64,000 nucleotides of DNA from Bradyrhizobium sp. B097 (GTDB lineage: Bacteria > Pseudomonadota > Alphaproteobacteria > Rhizobiales > Xanthobacteraceae), in the NCBI RefSeq assembly GCF_038957035.1, contig NZ_CP152412.1, forward strand, positions 3,344,501 through 3,408,500, in the 5' to 3' direction. Below, piece by piece: positions 9,098 through 17,698 of this stretch. The translations under genes and the position numbers were made by a program. The notes beneath the pieces are model-generated. The model worked only from the letters and a program-made list of their open reading frames with translations, made no database searches and was not told where the DNA came from. Within the stretch, counting starts at the first letter, position 1; each line of letters opens with the position of its first letter.

Positions 9098-11641
9098 ATG
9101 GCCGCTCGCAAATTGTCGCAAGGGCAGGCCCCGACCCGGGAAGCGCGCCGCCGCTGGCATGAGGAGCGGTCTCTGCGGTGCGCCATCAGATTGGCCCGCA
9201 TGGGCTACTGGGAGTCACAGAGCGCCACCGCGACCGATCTCTGGATATCGCCCGAGCTTGCTGCCTTCTACGAATTCGAGACAGTCGACGGCTACATCCC
9301 GATCGCCACGGTGCGTGCGCGCTATCTGCCTGAAAGCCGGAAGGTCCTGGAGGCGCATTACGCGGCCTGCTGGGCGGAGGGGCAGCCCTATGCGGTGCGG
9401 ACGCGGCTCCGCAGTCCCGATGGCAGCCTGCTCGACTGCGTGGTGCATGGCGAGCCGGAATTCGACGCGCGCGGTCAGGTCCGACGCGTGTCAGGCATTG
9501 TCCGCGACGTCACGGAGGAGACCTCCGCGCTGCGGCGCCTGACGGAGAGCGAGCAACGGCTGGCCGATTTTGTCTCGACCGCCTCGGACTGGTGCTGGGA
9601 GAGCGATGCTGCCCACCGGCTGCTGCCCTATCCCAAATCGCTGGCCGGCAATGCGGCCTTCCAGACGGTGGCATCCGGCGGCAAGGCACGCTGGGAACTG
9701 GCTTATGCGCCCGAGGACGGCGAGGCCATGGCGCGGCACCGGGCCGACATGGAGGCCCATCACCCTTTTCGCGACTTCACCTATACGCTGATCGGCCAGG
9801 ACGGGTCGCGCGTCAGTATCTGCACCAGCGGCAAGCCGATCTACGCCGATGACGGCACCTTTCTCGGCTATCGCGGCACGTCCAGCGACATCACCCAGCT
9901 CAGGGCGGCCAAGGCGTTGCTCGACCAGCGCACGCGGGCGCTGGAGGAAGCTCACCGGCTCGGCAAGATCGGCACCTGGAGCTACCGTCTGGACACCGGC
10001 CGTACGACCTGGGCGCCCGAGCTCTACCAGCTTCTCGGCTTCGATCCCGACACATTCCAGCCGACCGATGAGAGCATGAGGCCCTATTTCCTGGACGGCG
10101 ACGCCGACCGCTTCAAGGAGCTGCAGAGGAGGGTCGTTCGCACCCGAAGGACCGAGGCCACCGACCTGCGCATCTTGCACGCGGACGGCACGGCCCGCGA
10201 TCTGGCTGTGATCTGCAAGGCGGAGGTCGCCCACGACAAGGTCATCGGCATCATCGGCACCGTGCAGGACGTCACCGAGCGCAAGGAGGCTGAGCGCCAA
10301 CTCGAACTGCTCGCCTATACCGACCCTTTGACCGGGCTCGCCAATCGCGCGCTGTTCACGCGCCAGCTCGCCGCCCTGATCGAGGGCTGCACCCGGCAAG
10401 ACCGGCGCGCCGCGCTGCTGCTCATCGACCTCGATCGCTTCAAGGAGGTCAACGATTCCCTCGGCCATGCCGCCGGCGACAAATTGCTGATCCAGGTAGC
10501 GGCAGCACTGCGGCAGGAGCTGGGGCCGCGCGCCTTCATCGCCCGGCTCGGCGGCGACGAATTCGCCGTGCTGGCGGAGGGATGCGGCATGTCCGACGCC
10601 GCGCTGACCGGACTTGCCGATCGGCTCATCGGCAAGCTGTCCGTTCCCGTCGATCTCGCCGAGGGCGAGGCCTTCGTCGGCGCCACCATCGGCATCGCCC
10701 GCCTGCCGGAGCATGGGGCGACGGCGGAGACCGCCGTGCGCAATGCGGACCTGGCGCTCTATATGGCCAAGGAGGCCGGGCGCGGCCGGGCGCAACTGTT
10801 CGAGCCGGTCTATGCCCAGGCCGTCGATCAAAGGCTCGATCTCGGCCGGCATCTGCGCCACGCGGTGGAGGCCGGCACCCTCGAGGCCAATTACCAGCCG
10901 CAGGTGGACCTGAGGACCGGCCGCGTCACCAGCTTCGAGGCGCTGCTGCGCTGGACCCATCCCGAGCGCGGACCAATCTCGCCGGCGGAGTTCATCCCGA
11001 TCGCTGAAAGCTCCGGGCTCATCGTCGATCTCGGCCTGTGGGTGCTGCGCGAGGCTTGCCGGCAGGGCCGCGCCTGGCTCGATGCCGGGTTGCCGCCGCG
11101 TTCCGTCTCCGTCAACGTCTCGCCGGCGCAGATCTGGAACGTGGATTTCGATGCGGCCGTCGCGGCGGTGCTGGCGGAGACCGGCTTTCCGGCGAAGCTG
11201 CTCTGCCTGGAGTTGACCGAAAGCCTGTTCGTGGATCATACCGAGCAGCGGATCAGCCGCACGCTGACGGCGCTCTCCGGCCTCGGCGTCCGGCTGGCGC
11301 TGGACGATTTCGGCTCGGGCTATTCCTCGCTCGGCTATCTGACGCGCCTGCCGTTCGACTGGCTGAAGGTGGACCGCGCCTTCGTGGACGGCATTTCCAC
11401 CGCGCCGGAGAAGCGCAAGCTGCTCGGCGGCATCATCGCCCTGTCGCACGGGCTCGGCATGACGGTCGTGGCGGAGGGAGCCGAATTGCCGGCCGAAGTG
11501 GACGTGCTCGGCGGGCTCGATTGCGACCTGGTGCAAGGCTTCGTGTTTTCCCCGCCCGTCACCGCCGACAAGGCGCCGCTGGTGGCCGCCAGCATCGAGC
11601 GCGAGGCGTGCCGGATCCAGCCAAAACGGAATCGCCTCTAG
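9098..11641 (+). CDS. PAS-GGDEF-EAL cyclic-di-GMP enzyme
   Basis: An 847-residue protein without obvious membrane helices. Three PAS/PAC units (~25-145, ~150-275, ~285-405) end in typical PAC signatures (GIVRDVTEET, GTSSDITQLR, GTVQDVTERK). The GGDEF domain has an intact motif at 485-489 and the EAL domain has FEALLRWTH with the motif at 614-616, plus the ALDDFGSGYSSLGYL loop. Both synthesis and breakdown of c-di-GMP are possible. The multiple PAS domains indicate a cytoplasmic redox or ligand sensor. The gene appears monocistronic behind the inverted repeat at 9054-9080. Confidence 0.93.
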   Translation: MAARKLSQGQAPTREARRRWHEERSLRCAIRLARMGYWESQSATATDLWISPELAAFYEFETVDGYIPIATVRARYLPESRKVLEAHYAACWAEGQPYAVRTRLRSPDGSLLDCVVHGEPEFDARGQVRRVSGIVRDVTEETSALRRLTESEQRLADFVSTASDWCWESDAAHRLLPYPKSLAGNAAFQTVASGGKARWELAYAPEDGEAMARHRADMEAHHPFRDFTYTLIGQDGSRVSICTSGKPIYADDGTFLGYRGTSSDITQLRAAKALLDQRTRALEEAHRLGKIGTWSYRLDTGRTTWAPELYQLLGFDPDTFQPTDESMRPYFLDGDADRFKELQRRVVRTRRTEATDLRILHADGTARDLAVICKAEVAHDKVIGIIGTVQDVTERKEAERQLELLAYTDPLTGLANRALFTRQLAALIEGCTRQDRRAALLLIDLDRFKEVNDSLGHAAGDKLLIQVAAALRQELGPRAFIARLGGDEFAVLAEGCGMSDAALTGLADRLIGKLSVPVDLAEGEAFVGATIGIARLPEHGATAETAVRNADLALYMAKEAGRGRAQLFEPVYAQAVDQRLDLGRHLRHAVEAGTLEANYQPQVDLRTGRVTSFEALLRWTHPERGPISPAEFIPIAESSGLIVDLGLWVLREACRQGRAWLDAGLPPRSVSVNVSPAQIWNVDFDAAVAAVLAETGFPAKLLCLELTESLFVDHTEQRISRTLTALSGLGVRLALDDFGSGYSSLGYLTRLPFDWLKVDRAFVDGISTAPEKRKLLGGIIALSHGLGMTVVAEGAELPAEVDVLGGLDCDLVQGFVFSPPVTADKAPLVAASIEREACRIQPKRNRL

Positions 11642-11706
11642 GCGAACGCCTGCGAAGCCAAGGGCAAGATCACGGAAGACAACTGAGGCGGCCTATCTAT
11701 TGTCGT

Positions 11707-11925
11707 TCAGGTTGAAGCCTCTGCGCTGACGAAAACATCGAACACCTCGTAAGCCTGCTGCGGCGTCTTTCCTTCCTTGAATGCGCTTGCGAAACTGAAG
11801 ATCGCATCCGCCAAAAGGAATTCTTCCGGGACAGGAAACAGGGTGCGAAGTTCGGCGAGCCAGCTCGCGTAGGAAGGTGGGTTGAACTTACCCAAGGTGT
11901 AGTTATCGCTGAATGAGCTGCGCAT
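11707..11925 (-). CDS. Small hypothetical protein
   Basis: A 72-residue acidic protein (MRSSFSDNYTLGKFNP start, end FDVFVSAEAST) of unknown function. Its ATG follows directly on the TAA of the gene upstream (11926-12126), so the two are probably cotranslated. It has no signal peptide, helix span or cysteine pair. Confidence rests on the tight coupling with its neighbour and its protein-like composition. Confidence 0.5.
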   Translation of the reverse strand: MRSSFSDNYTLGKFNPPSYASWLAELRTLFPVPEEFLLADAIFSFASAFKEGKTPQQAYEVFDVFVSAEAST

Positions 11926-12126
11926 TTAGGTCGGAGCCTTCAGGCCGGGCGAGGAAAGCCACTCGGTCATGTGCGAGGCGGTCTCAATCTGCCGTGCTCT
12001 CCGGATCAACCTCTCACGCTCAATACCTGGCGGAGTACCCCTCGCTAGCTTGCGCAGTCGCTCTGCCTCATCGGCAAGGCGGTTGTATAGAGGTTCGCCT
12101 TGTGGCTGGTAACGGCGTCGCTGCAT
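11926..12126 (-). CDS. Small basic hypothetical protein
   Basis: A 66-residue charged helical protein from ATG 12126 (MQRRRYQPQGEPLYNRLADE). It resembles the short hypothetical proteins common in Bradyrhizobium that start with a basic helix and end near ASHMTEWLSSPGL. The frame is open further upstream to 12327, but that part runs through the repeat copy at 12241-12275 and is unlikely to be coding. First gene of a two-gene unit with 11707-11925. Confidence 0.55.
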   Translation of the reverse strand: MQRRRYQPQGEPLYNRLADEAERLRKLARGTPPGIERERLIRRARQIETASHMTEWLSSPGLKAPT

Positions 12127-12240
12127 GTCGCTGCTCCTCTGTTGCAGAAGGCGGGAGCGCGTGATGGCGTTCTCATCACCGATGGGGCCAATAAGGCGGT
12201 GCGGTGACGGGGTAATCTGGCATGTCCGGTAGCCGACATA

Positions 12241-12275
12241 CTGGTCAATATTGATCACATCGACAAAAGTTAACG
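12241..12275. repeat. 35-base palindromic repeat, copy 1 of 3
   Basis: Begins CTGGTCAATATTGATCACAT and continues to GTTAACG. The left part is a near-perfect palindrome (TGGTCAATATTGATCA). It matches copies at 13756-13790 and 14609-14645 in the same orientation. Similar GGTCAAT-TTGACC sequences occur as multiple terminal repeats of IS21-type elements, so these may be leftover IS ends. Confidence 0.55.
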
Positions 12276-12341
12276 GCGCACATGAAATGGGACGCCATAA
12301 CGATAGCCGGTTGCGTCTCGATCGCACTTACCTTGCTGATC

Positions 12342-12584
12342 CTAATCCTCGTCTTCGCCGTTTCCGGCCGGGAGAATCTTCACGTACGTCCCGCTCTTGT
12401 GGATTTCCAGCCAGCCTTGCGCGATGGTGTGCTTGAGGGCGGCGCCATATTCGCAGGTGTGCCCTTGTCCAGGTACAGGTAGGGCAGGTGCGATGCCCGG
12501 CGCGTCCGTGCAATTGGCTCTGAAGAGGTTAGTCGCCCCTAACGAGGCGGCGGTTGGCGTTGGCCCGCGACGCTTGAGGCGCAA
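12342..12584 (-). CDS. Small hypothetical protein
   Basis: An 80-residue ORF opening with TTG. Its C-terminal half (ALKHTIAQGWLEIHKSGTYV) resembles the end of a family of short proteins common in Bradyrhizobium, in which a GWL..HESGTYVK motif precedes the C-terminus. It lies 10 bases downstream of the Crp/Fnr gene on the same strand. A weaker opposing ORF (12282-12482, one hydrophobic helix) overlaps it. Function unknown, and the start codon is uncertain. Confidence 0.35.
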   Translation of the reverse strand: MRLKRRGPTPTAASLGATNLFRANCTDAPGIAPALPVPGQGHTCEYGAALKHTIAQGWLEIHKSGTYVKILPAGNGEDED

Positions 12585-12594
12585 TTTTATCGTT

Positions 12595-13275
12595 TTACAA
12601 TTCGCGCTTGATCTCGGGCTTGTCGTACAAGACCGCGTTCAGCAATGAACTGTTGACCTCGATTTTTCCGTTGTAGCTGATGAAGCCGAGCTTGCGGAAT
12701 CTGTTCATGAAGAAGCTGACGCGGGATCGCGTCGTTCCAATCATTTCGGCCAATGTCTCCTGGCTGATATTTGGACTGATCGGTTGAGGGCTGCCCTCCT
12801 TGCCGAAATTCGCCAGCAGGAGCAGCAGGCGCGCCAACCGTTTTTCACTGGAGTTGAAGAGCTGGTCGATCAGGTCCTCTTCAATCCGGCTGTTGCGTGT
12901 CAGCAGATAGGCCATGAACAGCTCGGAAAATTTGGGTTCATCGTGCAATGCCGCGACCATGGCGGTCTTCGTTATCGCGGTCACCAGGCACTCCTCCATC
13001 GCTGTCGTCGTCGCGATACGCAGCGAATGGCCGTTCATGCAGCCTTCGCCAAAGAACTGGCCGGGCTCCAAAATGCCGACCACGGCTTCCTTGCCTTGCT
13101 CGGATATGACAACGACCTTGACCCGGCCTTTCTGGATATAGAAAACCGTATTTGCCACGTCGCCCTGCGCAAAGACGATCTCATCCTTGCGAAACTCAAG
13201 GATGGTCTTTCCTTCGCCTACCTTTGCGAGAAACTCCTTAGGATCAAATATTGCGTGGTTGGTATTTTCTGGCAT
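12595..13275 (-). CDS. Crp/Fnr family transcriptional regulator
   Basis: A 226-residue protein. Residues ~25-140 form the cyclic-nucleotide-binding beta-roll (GDVANTVFYIQKGRVKVVV, then GEGCMNGHSLRIATTTA). A long dimerisation helix follows, then a winged helix (~170-215) with recognition helix SQETLAEMIGTTRSRVSFFM. The N-terminal cysteines of an FNR 4Fe-4S cluster are absent, and the canonical cAMP-contact pattern is not complete. The effector is therefore unknown. The family in rhizobia often controls microoxic, stress or nitrogen genes. It sits inside the decayed accessory stretch. Confidence 0.88.
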   Translation of the reverse strand: MPENTNHAIFDPKEFLAKVGEGKTILEFRKDEIVFAQGDVANTVFYIQKGRVKVVVISEQGKEAVVGILEPGQFFGEGCMNGHSLRIATTTAMEECLVTAITKTAMVAALHDEPKFSELFMAYLLTRNSRIEEDLIDQLFNSSEKRLARLLLLLANFGKEGSPQPISPNISQETLAEMIGTTRSRVSFFMNRFRKLGFISYNGKIEVNSSLLNAVLYDKPEIKREL

Positions 13276-13468
13276 GTCCCGTTTCGTCCCCGCGCGGTGG
13301 GACGCCTAGCTTACCATTCAGCCGCCGACGTTCGAAGTAAAAGTGCCGCACAACGGAAGCTTTCGCAGCCAGGATGGGAGCACCGGGCTGCCGACAGGCT
13401 GATGGAGCGGTCAGCAGGCGAAGTCCGAGCCGGACCCAACAGATCGCAAATACCGACTAGAGTGGCGG

Positions 13469-13651
13469 CTAGATCGCAACTGCAAAACTTCCAGTCGTCT
13501 TGCATTCCGGGCACTGGAAGGTGCGGACTTCATGACCGGGTTGAGCAGGTTCGATGCAAGCCAACCGCATAGGCTTGCCACACCTGGAGCACGGAAGAAT
13601 TCCGATCTCCGCGCGACTGTATAGCGGATTTGGGTGGACAGATGACATCAT
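13469..13651 (-). CDS. Small zinc-ribbon protein
   Basis: A 60-residue protein with two CxxC knuckles (CSRCGKPM and CPECKTTG) about 26 residues apart, enough to bind one zinc ion. Such single-ribbon proteins are common in Bradyrhizobium and have no assigned function. The start at ATG 13651 follows an AGGGGA site. The ATG at 13678 would also be open but lacks a good ribosome site. Confidence 0.65.
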   Translation of the reverse strand: MMSSVHPNPLYSRAEIGILPCSRCGKPMRLACIEPAQPGHEVRTFQCPECKTTGSFAVAI

Positions 13652-13755
13652 GCTTTCCCCTGTATTGGGCGGGAGCATTACCGATCTCTCCGTCGCCGGT
13701 AACTGCCTATTCGGACGGCGATGAAGCCGGTCTAGCCCAATGCGCCAATGCGGGG

Positions 13756-13790
13756 CTGGTCAATATTGCTCACATCGGAAAAGTTAAACG
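13756..13790. repeat. 35-base palindromic repeat, copy 2 of 3
   Basis: CTGGTCAATATTGCTCACAT followed by CGGAAAAGTTAAACG. It matches copy 1 over nearly its full length and is followed, as in copy 1, by GGCGCAC-type sequence. A shared GGG precedes it here and in copy 3. Confidence 0.55.
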
Positions 13791-13898
13791 AAGGCGCACG
13801 AAATCAACTCCAGCTCGCATATGAATAAATCCATTGTCGCAGGAACCTCTTATCGACTGACTCTAGTTGCGCTCTGCCTCTAACCGGGAGGTAGACAG

Positions 13899-14149
13899 AT
13901 GACGATGGTGACGGTTGCTGTTATCGCATTCACTGCACCTTCATTCGCGCAGCAGGACAAAATCACCGGTCAGCGCCACCATCAGGTGCTTCCTCGTTCT
14001 ACGTAGCTCAAGATACCGCGACGATGAAGTGTCAAATTGTCAATGCCCAGCCTGCCGCTGGTGGCAACATGAAGGTCATCGGTACGGCACATCCGACACA
14101 GGCATCAGCACAAACAGCCTTGATGGCTGATAAGACTTGCAAGGAATGA
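13899..14149 (+). pseudogene. Frameshifted small secreted protein
   Basis: ATG 13899, after GGGAGG, opens a signal peptide (MTMVTVAVIAFTAPSFAQQ) whose frame stops at 14009. In the -1 frame from about 13976 to the TGA at 14147 lies the conserved mature domain: SSFYVAQDTATMKCQIVNAQ and then GTAHPTQASAQTALMADKTC. I recognise this arrangement (FYV-QDT--KKC, a later threonine- and alanine-rich helix and a final cysteine) from a family of small Bradyrhizobium periplasmic proteins of unknown function. One missing base near 13960-13980 would restore the gene. Confidence 0.6.
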
Positions 14150-14377
14150 AGTGACGGCGCGAGTACAGGGTGGGTCTATTGGTTCCACAAAACTACTGAC
14201 CCGCCCCGCTAACTATGTTGCCCGACGGATGCATTTTCGGACTTGCGCGCGCAGTTGCGAGGTCCGGGTGATACCGATGAGCCGACATCATCAGACCGCT
14301 CCCGTAGGTCCGAAGAGGGCCAAGAGGCGAAATGGCATCGCATCAATAGATGAAAGAGCTCGCCAACTTAGGCGGTC

Positions 14378-14500
14378 TCAGTGCACGATGAAGGCACCCG
14401 TAAGCATCACCGCGATAAGCAGTGTGCTGCCGAAAATAGCAATGCCAAGACTGACGCGTGCTGGGATTGAATATGAATCGAAATGGGGCTGTTCGATCAT
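14378..14500 (-). CDS. 40-residue single-helix membrane protein
   Basis: A short gene from ATG 14500 to TGA 14380-14378. It starts MIEQPHFDSYSIPARVSLGI, and residues ~14-38 form one hydrophobic helix (IAIFGSTLLIAVMLTGAFIV). A GGGAG ribosome site stands 8 bases before the ATG. It would sit in the inner membrane with a short polar N-terminus. No homologue comes to mind. Composition, ribosome site and helix make a real small protein more likely than chance. Confidence 0.5.
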   Translation of the reverse strand: MIEQPHFDSYSIPARVSLGIAIFGSTLLIAVMLTGAFIVH

Positions 14501-14903
14501 GCTACGCTCCCTTGTCTCTGGGCGGGGAGCGCGAACGCTCTCAGTCACCGGCAGACGCCGTTACAGGGCGGTGATAGCTCAAGGTTGGAACAAGCCGACG
14601 TTCCAGGGCTGGTCAATTTTGACCACTCTCGAAAAGAAATTAACGATTTGGGCGCAACTGCCGCGACCCGGAAGGCAAGGCGCGGGGCTCCAGAGCCCGC
14701 CTCTCCAGCCCCATAAAGCTCTCTATGACCGCGTCCTCAATGGCATCTTCGCGCGCAATTTCGGAATATTAGAAGAATATCCCTGAGTTGCCCGACGTGT
14801 CAAGTCGCCTGGTCGAACGCCGGCAGCCGCCGGTTACTTTGCATGGGGTTGTTTTCGATATTTTGGCAGCGCCGCCTGCGGCGGCCCCAAAACTCATCCC
14901 GCT
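14501..14903. other. Intergenic stretch without a supported gene
   Basis: Contains the third repeat copy (14609-14645). From about 14786 to 14870 there is sequence beginning GTTGCCCGACGTGTCAAGTC, which resembles a dispersed Bradyrhizobium intergenic repeat. A related stretch (GTCGCCCGACGGGCAACTCA) is seen at 37678-37697. The open frames here have no protein-like character. Confidence 0.4.
14609..14645. repeat. Palindromic repeat, copy 3 of 3
   Basis: CTGGTCAATTTTGACCACTC then a degenerate tail to ATTAACG. The core TGGTCAATTTTGACCA is a 7+7 inverted repeat and the best palindrome of the three copies. Confidence 0.5.
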
Positions 14904-15329
14904 TTAGTGCCGCACCACCAGCACCGAGCATTTGGCGTAGCGCACCACGTGCCCGGCATTGGAGCCGAGGAAGTAGGTGCGCATCGCCGGGCGGTGCGAG
15001 GTCATCACGATCAGGTCGGCCTTCATGTTCGCGGCCTCTTCGAGGATCTCGTGATAGATGCCGCCCTGGCGGACCACGCCGGAGATGCGCCCGGGCGCGA
15101 TGCCGGATTCGCGCGCGACGATGGCGAGCGCTTCTTCCGATGTTTCACGCTGCTGGCTGTCGAAATCCGCCGGGACATATTCGGCGAGCATCACCGGCGT
15201 CATCGGCAATACGTTGAGCAGACGCACCGCGCCGTTCCAGGTTTGCGACAGCGTCGCAGCGGTTGCGATCGCAGGCTTCGCCAGATCGGTATCGGCGAGG
15301 TCGATCGGCACGAGAATGGACTTGTACAT
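14904..15329 (-). CDS. Universal stress protein, UspA family
   Basis: A 141-residue single UspA domain. It starts MYKSILVPIDLADTDLAKPA, and the C-terminal ATP-site loop reads FLGSNAGHVVRYAKCSVLVV, matching the G-2X-G-9X-G(S/T) pattern loosely. The product is cytoplasmic and helps survival under stress or starvation. A strong AGGAGG ribosome site precedes ATG 15329. It stands alone, with the SixA-type gene 157 bases upstream on the same strand. Confidence 0.92.
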   Translation of the reverse strand: MYKSILVPIDLADTDLAKPAIATAATLSQTWNGAVRLLNVLPMTPVMLAEYVPADFDSQQRETSEEALAIVARESGIAPGRISGVVRQGGIYHEILEEAANMKADLIVMTSHRPAMRTYFLGSNAGHVVRYAKCSVLVVRH

Positions 15330-15486
15330 CTGCGCCTCCTGTCCGCGATTGGTCTGGAGCCGTTTGGTCCCTGTGCCGGGACGCGCGCCTTCTTCTTCTT
15401 GGATTAGCCTGTCGTGTCGCCGCGAACCGGTCCCCCTGTCGCGCCGAGATCAATATAGCATGGCAGAGCGGCGCTGTCCGCTTGCG

Positions 15487-16029
15487 TCAGCCGCGCGAGG
15501 CCTGCTTCAACAGTTTAGGGCTAACGAACAGCACGAGCTTGCCGCGCCGGAAGGAGACGTCGTTCCAGTCGTCGGTCGCGAAGTCGAAGACGGCGAGCCC
15601 CGAGGTCGGCAAATTGTCGCCGAGCGCGCGCTTGGCGGCCTCGTCGCCGCTGCCGGTCAGCGTCAGCGCGAGCTCGTGCATGCCGGGATTATGGCCGATC
15701 AGCATCAGCCGCTTTGGGTCGGTGACCGAGGCCATCCGGATCGCGGTGAGTAGATGCGCCGGATCGGCGCCGTAGAGTTCCGGCACGAATTCGACTTTCG
15801 GAGCAGGTCCGGCGCCCTTCAGCGCCTCGCGCACGATCTCCCAGGTCTGCGTGGTGCGGGCCGCCGGCGACACCAGCGCCAGATTGGGCAGGGGCGGGTG
15901 GCGGGCGATCCAGCCGCCGATCTCCGCCGCATCGCGGTGGCCGCGCTCGTCGAGACGGCGGTCCTGGTCCTGCCCCGAAGGCGCGTCGGTTTCGGTCTTG
16001 GCGTGACGCAGCAGCAGCAAACGGCGCAT
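15487..16029 (-). CDS. SixA-type histidine phosphatase
   Basis: A 180-residue phosphatase. The RHG-type motif is LLLRHAK (His9), the second arginine is in SPAARTTQTWE, and the second histidine in MLIGHNPGMHEL. The short one-domain form and early RHAK place it with SixA, which removes phosphate from histidine phosphotransfer domains. The target here is unknown. It is divergent from the FAD oxidoreductase gene with about 95 bases between the starts. Confidence 0.85.
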   Translation of the reverse strand: MRRLLLLRHAKTETDAPSGQDQDRRLDERGHRDAAEIGGWIARHPPLPNLALVSPAARTTQTWEIVREALKGAGPAPKVEFVPELYGADPAHLLTAIRMASVTDPKRLMLIGHNPGMHELALTLTGSGDEAAKRALGDNLPTSGLAVFDFATDDWNDVSFRRGKLVLFVSPKLLKQASRG

Positions 16030-16124
16030 GGACTTCCATCTCGATTCGGTCTGGTCGCACTAAATTCTACAGGCGCATGCCCTGGACAAGGTGACAAGCG
16101 CCGCAGCGGTTCGTAAGAAACGAC

Positions 16125-17612
16125 ATGAGCGAGACTTCCACAAGTGCGGCGGACGGCCCCGACGAGGCGGCCCGCGACCGGCTGGCGTTCGACCTCGACG
16201 TCGACATTTGCGTGGTCGGGGCGGGGCTGGCCGGCTTGACCGTGGCACGCGAGGCGGCGCGGCTTGGCGCCAGCGTCGCCGTGCTCGAGGGCCGCCAGGT
16301 CGGCTGGAACGCCTCCGGCCACCATCTCGGCACCGTGATGCCGGGTTTCGGCCTGCCGATATCGGATGTGATCGAGCGCGTCGGCCTTGATGATGCCCGC
16401 GAATTGTGGGCGCTGTCGAAGCAGGGCGCCGATTATGTTCGCGCCACCGCCACCGAGGATCTGATCCCGGGCATCAACCCGAGCGACGGCGCGCTGGAGG
16501 TCTCCAATGTCGATGTCGGCGAAGCGCTGATCAGCCGTCTGCAGACGCTGGGCGAGGAATTTGCCACCGAAGTCGAAGGCTGGCAGGTCGATCGCGTGCG
16601 CAGCGTGCTCAGGACCGGCCGCTATTTCCACGGCATCTATTATCCGAAGGCGTTCCAGATCGACGGCCGCAAATATGTGCACGGTCTCGCCGCGCTGGCG
16701 ATGCGGGCGGGAGTGCGGATCTTCGAGGAGACGCCGGTCGTCAGCATCGATTTCTCGGGCATCCGCAAACGCATCGTGACGCCGACGGCGCGGCTGCGTG
16801 CCAACCATATCGTCCTCGCCGGCAATATCCATCTCGGCGCGCCGCTGAAGCGCTTGTCTGATACGCTGCTGCCGGTGTGGCGCTACGCGGCGTTGAGCGA
16901 ACCGCTCGGAGAACGGCTGGGGGAGACGATTGCGTTCTCCGGCTCGGTCGTCGACAGCGACGGCATCGACCATTTCCGTGTCGTCGATGGCGATCGCCTG
17001 TTGTGGGCCAGTCCCGAAACCACCTGGAACGCGCGGCCGGAGCGGCTTGGTGCAGCGGTGCAGCGTCGCATCGCGACGGTGTTTCCTCAGCTCGGCAAGG
17101 TTCCGATCGCCGACACGTTCGGTGGCGCGGTCGGCGTCACCGTGCATGGCATGCCGCAGATCGGGCAGTTGCGCAGGGGCCTGTGGGTGGCGAGCGGCTT
17201 CGGCCGGCAGGGGCTCAACACCTCGGCGCTCGCCGGGCAGTTGATCGCGCGCAGCATCCTGTGGGGCGACGACCGCTGGCGGCTGTTTTCGCCGTTCGAG
17301 CTGGTCTGGGCCGGCGGCACCACCGGCCGCGTCGCCGGTCATTTCATCAGCCTGTGGGCGAGGGGTGCCGCATCCGCGGCGGGCGTGCTGGCGCGCTACC
17401 GCGAAGGTGCTCGTGCGAAGGAGCGCCGCCGCGAGGCGCGGCTAGCCGAGGCCAATCTCAAGGCGGGAACCCGGGGACCGGCGCCCCGCCGCCCGCCGCC
17501 GTCGGCCGCGCGGCCGGTACCGCCGCCCGCGCCCCGGCAGGTTGAGGACGGTGAGCCGCCGTCTGCCCATCCCTCGCAAGAAAGTGAGCGGATCTCCGAC
17601 GGGCGGATGTAA
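16125..17612 (+). CDS. FAD-dependent oxidoreductase, DAO family
   Basis: A 495-residue flavoprotein. A Rossmann FAD motif follows a short leader (CVVGAGLAGLTVAREAARLG, ~29-48). Residues to ~430 have the fold of glycine/D-amino-acid oxidases such as the PuuB type, with the late FAD contact WVASGFGRQGLNTSALAGQL. The substrate is probably an amine or amino acid. The C-terminal ~65 residues are odd: charged, then a proline-rich tail (RRPPPSAARPVPPPAPR) that is not part of the family. Start ATG 16125 gives a normal N-terminus. Confidence 0.85.
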   Translation: MSETSTSAADGPDEAARDRLAFDLDVDICVVGAGLAGLTVAREAARLGASVAVLEGRQVGWNASGHHLGTVMPGFGLPISDVIERVGLDDARELWALSKQGADYVRATATEDLIPGINPSDGALEVSNVDVGEALISRLQTLGEEFATEVEGWQVDRVRSVLRTGRYFHGIYYPKAFQIDGRKYVHGLAALAMRAGVRIFEETPVVSIDFSGIRKRIVTPTARLRANHIVLAGNIHLGAPLKRLSDTLLPVWRYAALSEPLGERLGETIAFSGSVVDSDGIDHFRVVDGDRLLWASPETTWNARPERLGAAVQRRIATVFPQLGKVPIADTFGGAVGVTVHGMPQIGQLRRGLWVASGFGRQGLNTSALAGQLIARSILWGDDRWRLFSPFELVWAGGTTGRVAGHFISLWARGAASAAGVLARYREGARAKERRREARLAEANLKAGTRGPAPRRPPPSAARPVPPPAPRQVEDGEPPSAHPSQESERISDGRM

Positions 17613-17698
17613 CGTCTGGCGGCGGGGTTCGTATTTGGTGACGAGCCAGTTTGCCAGTCTTGTTCGCCAGCTTTGGCCGCCCGCATCGGAGATGATTG

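Noticed and set aside
9491..11536. 681-codon minus-strand frame opposite the second GGDEF-EAL gene
   Set aside because: Same reason: arginine-rich composition and no motif.
12251..12266. FNR/FixK-type box TTGATC-N4-CGACAA next to a Crp/Fnr gene
   Set aside because: The spacing is TTG-N10-CAA instead of TTG-N8-CAA and the half-sites do not match. It is part of the repeat family.
12282..12482. 66-codon plus-strand ORF with a hydrophobic N-terminal helix
   Set aside because: The second half overlaps a more protein-like minus-strand ORF, and the ATG lies right after a repeat copy. The helix alone is not enough.
14151..14786. 211-codon plus-strand frame
   Set aside because: It runs across repeat copy 3 and opposite the small membrane gene, with no domain or ribosome site.
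11700..14900. Prophage, defence island or toxin-antitoxin system in the low-density region
   Set aside because: No integrase, nuclease, methylase, toxin-antitoxin pair or structural phage gene is visible. The contents are small ORFs, one regulator and repeats.
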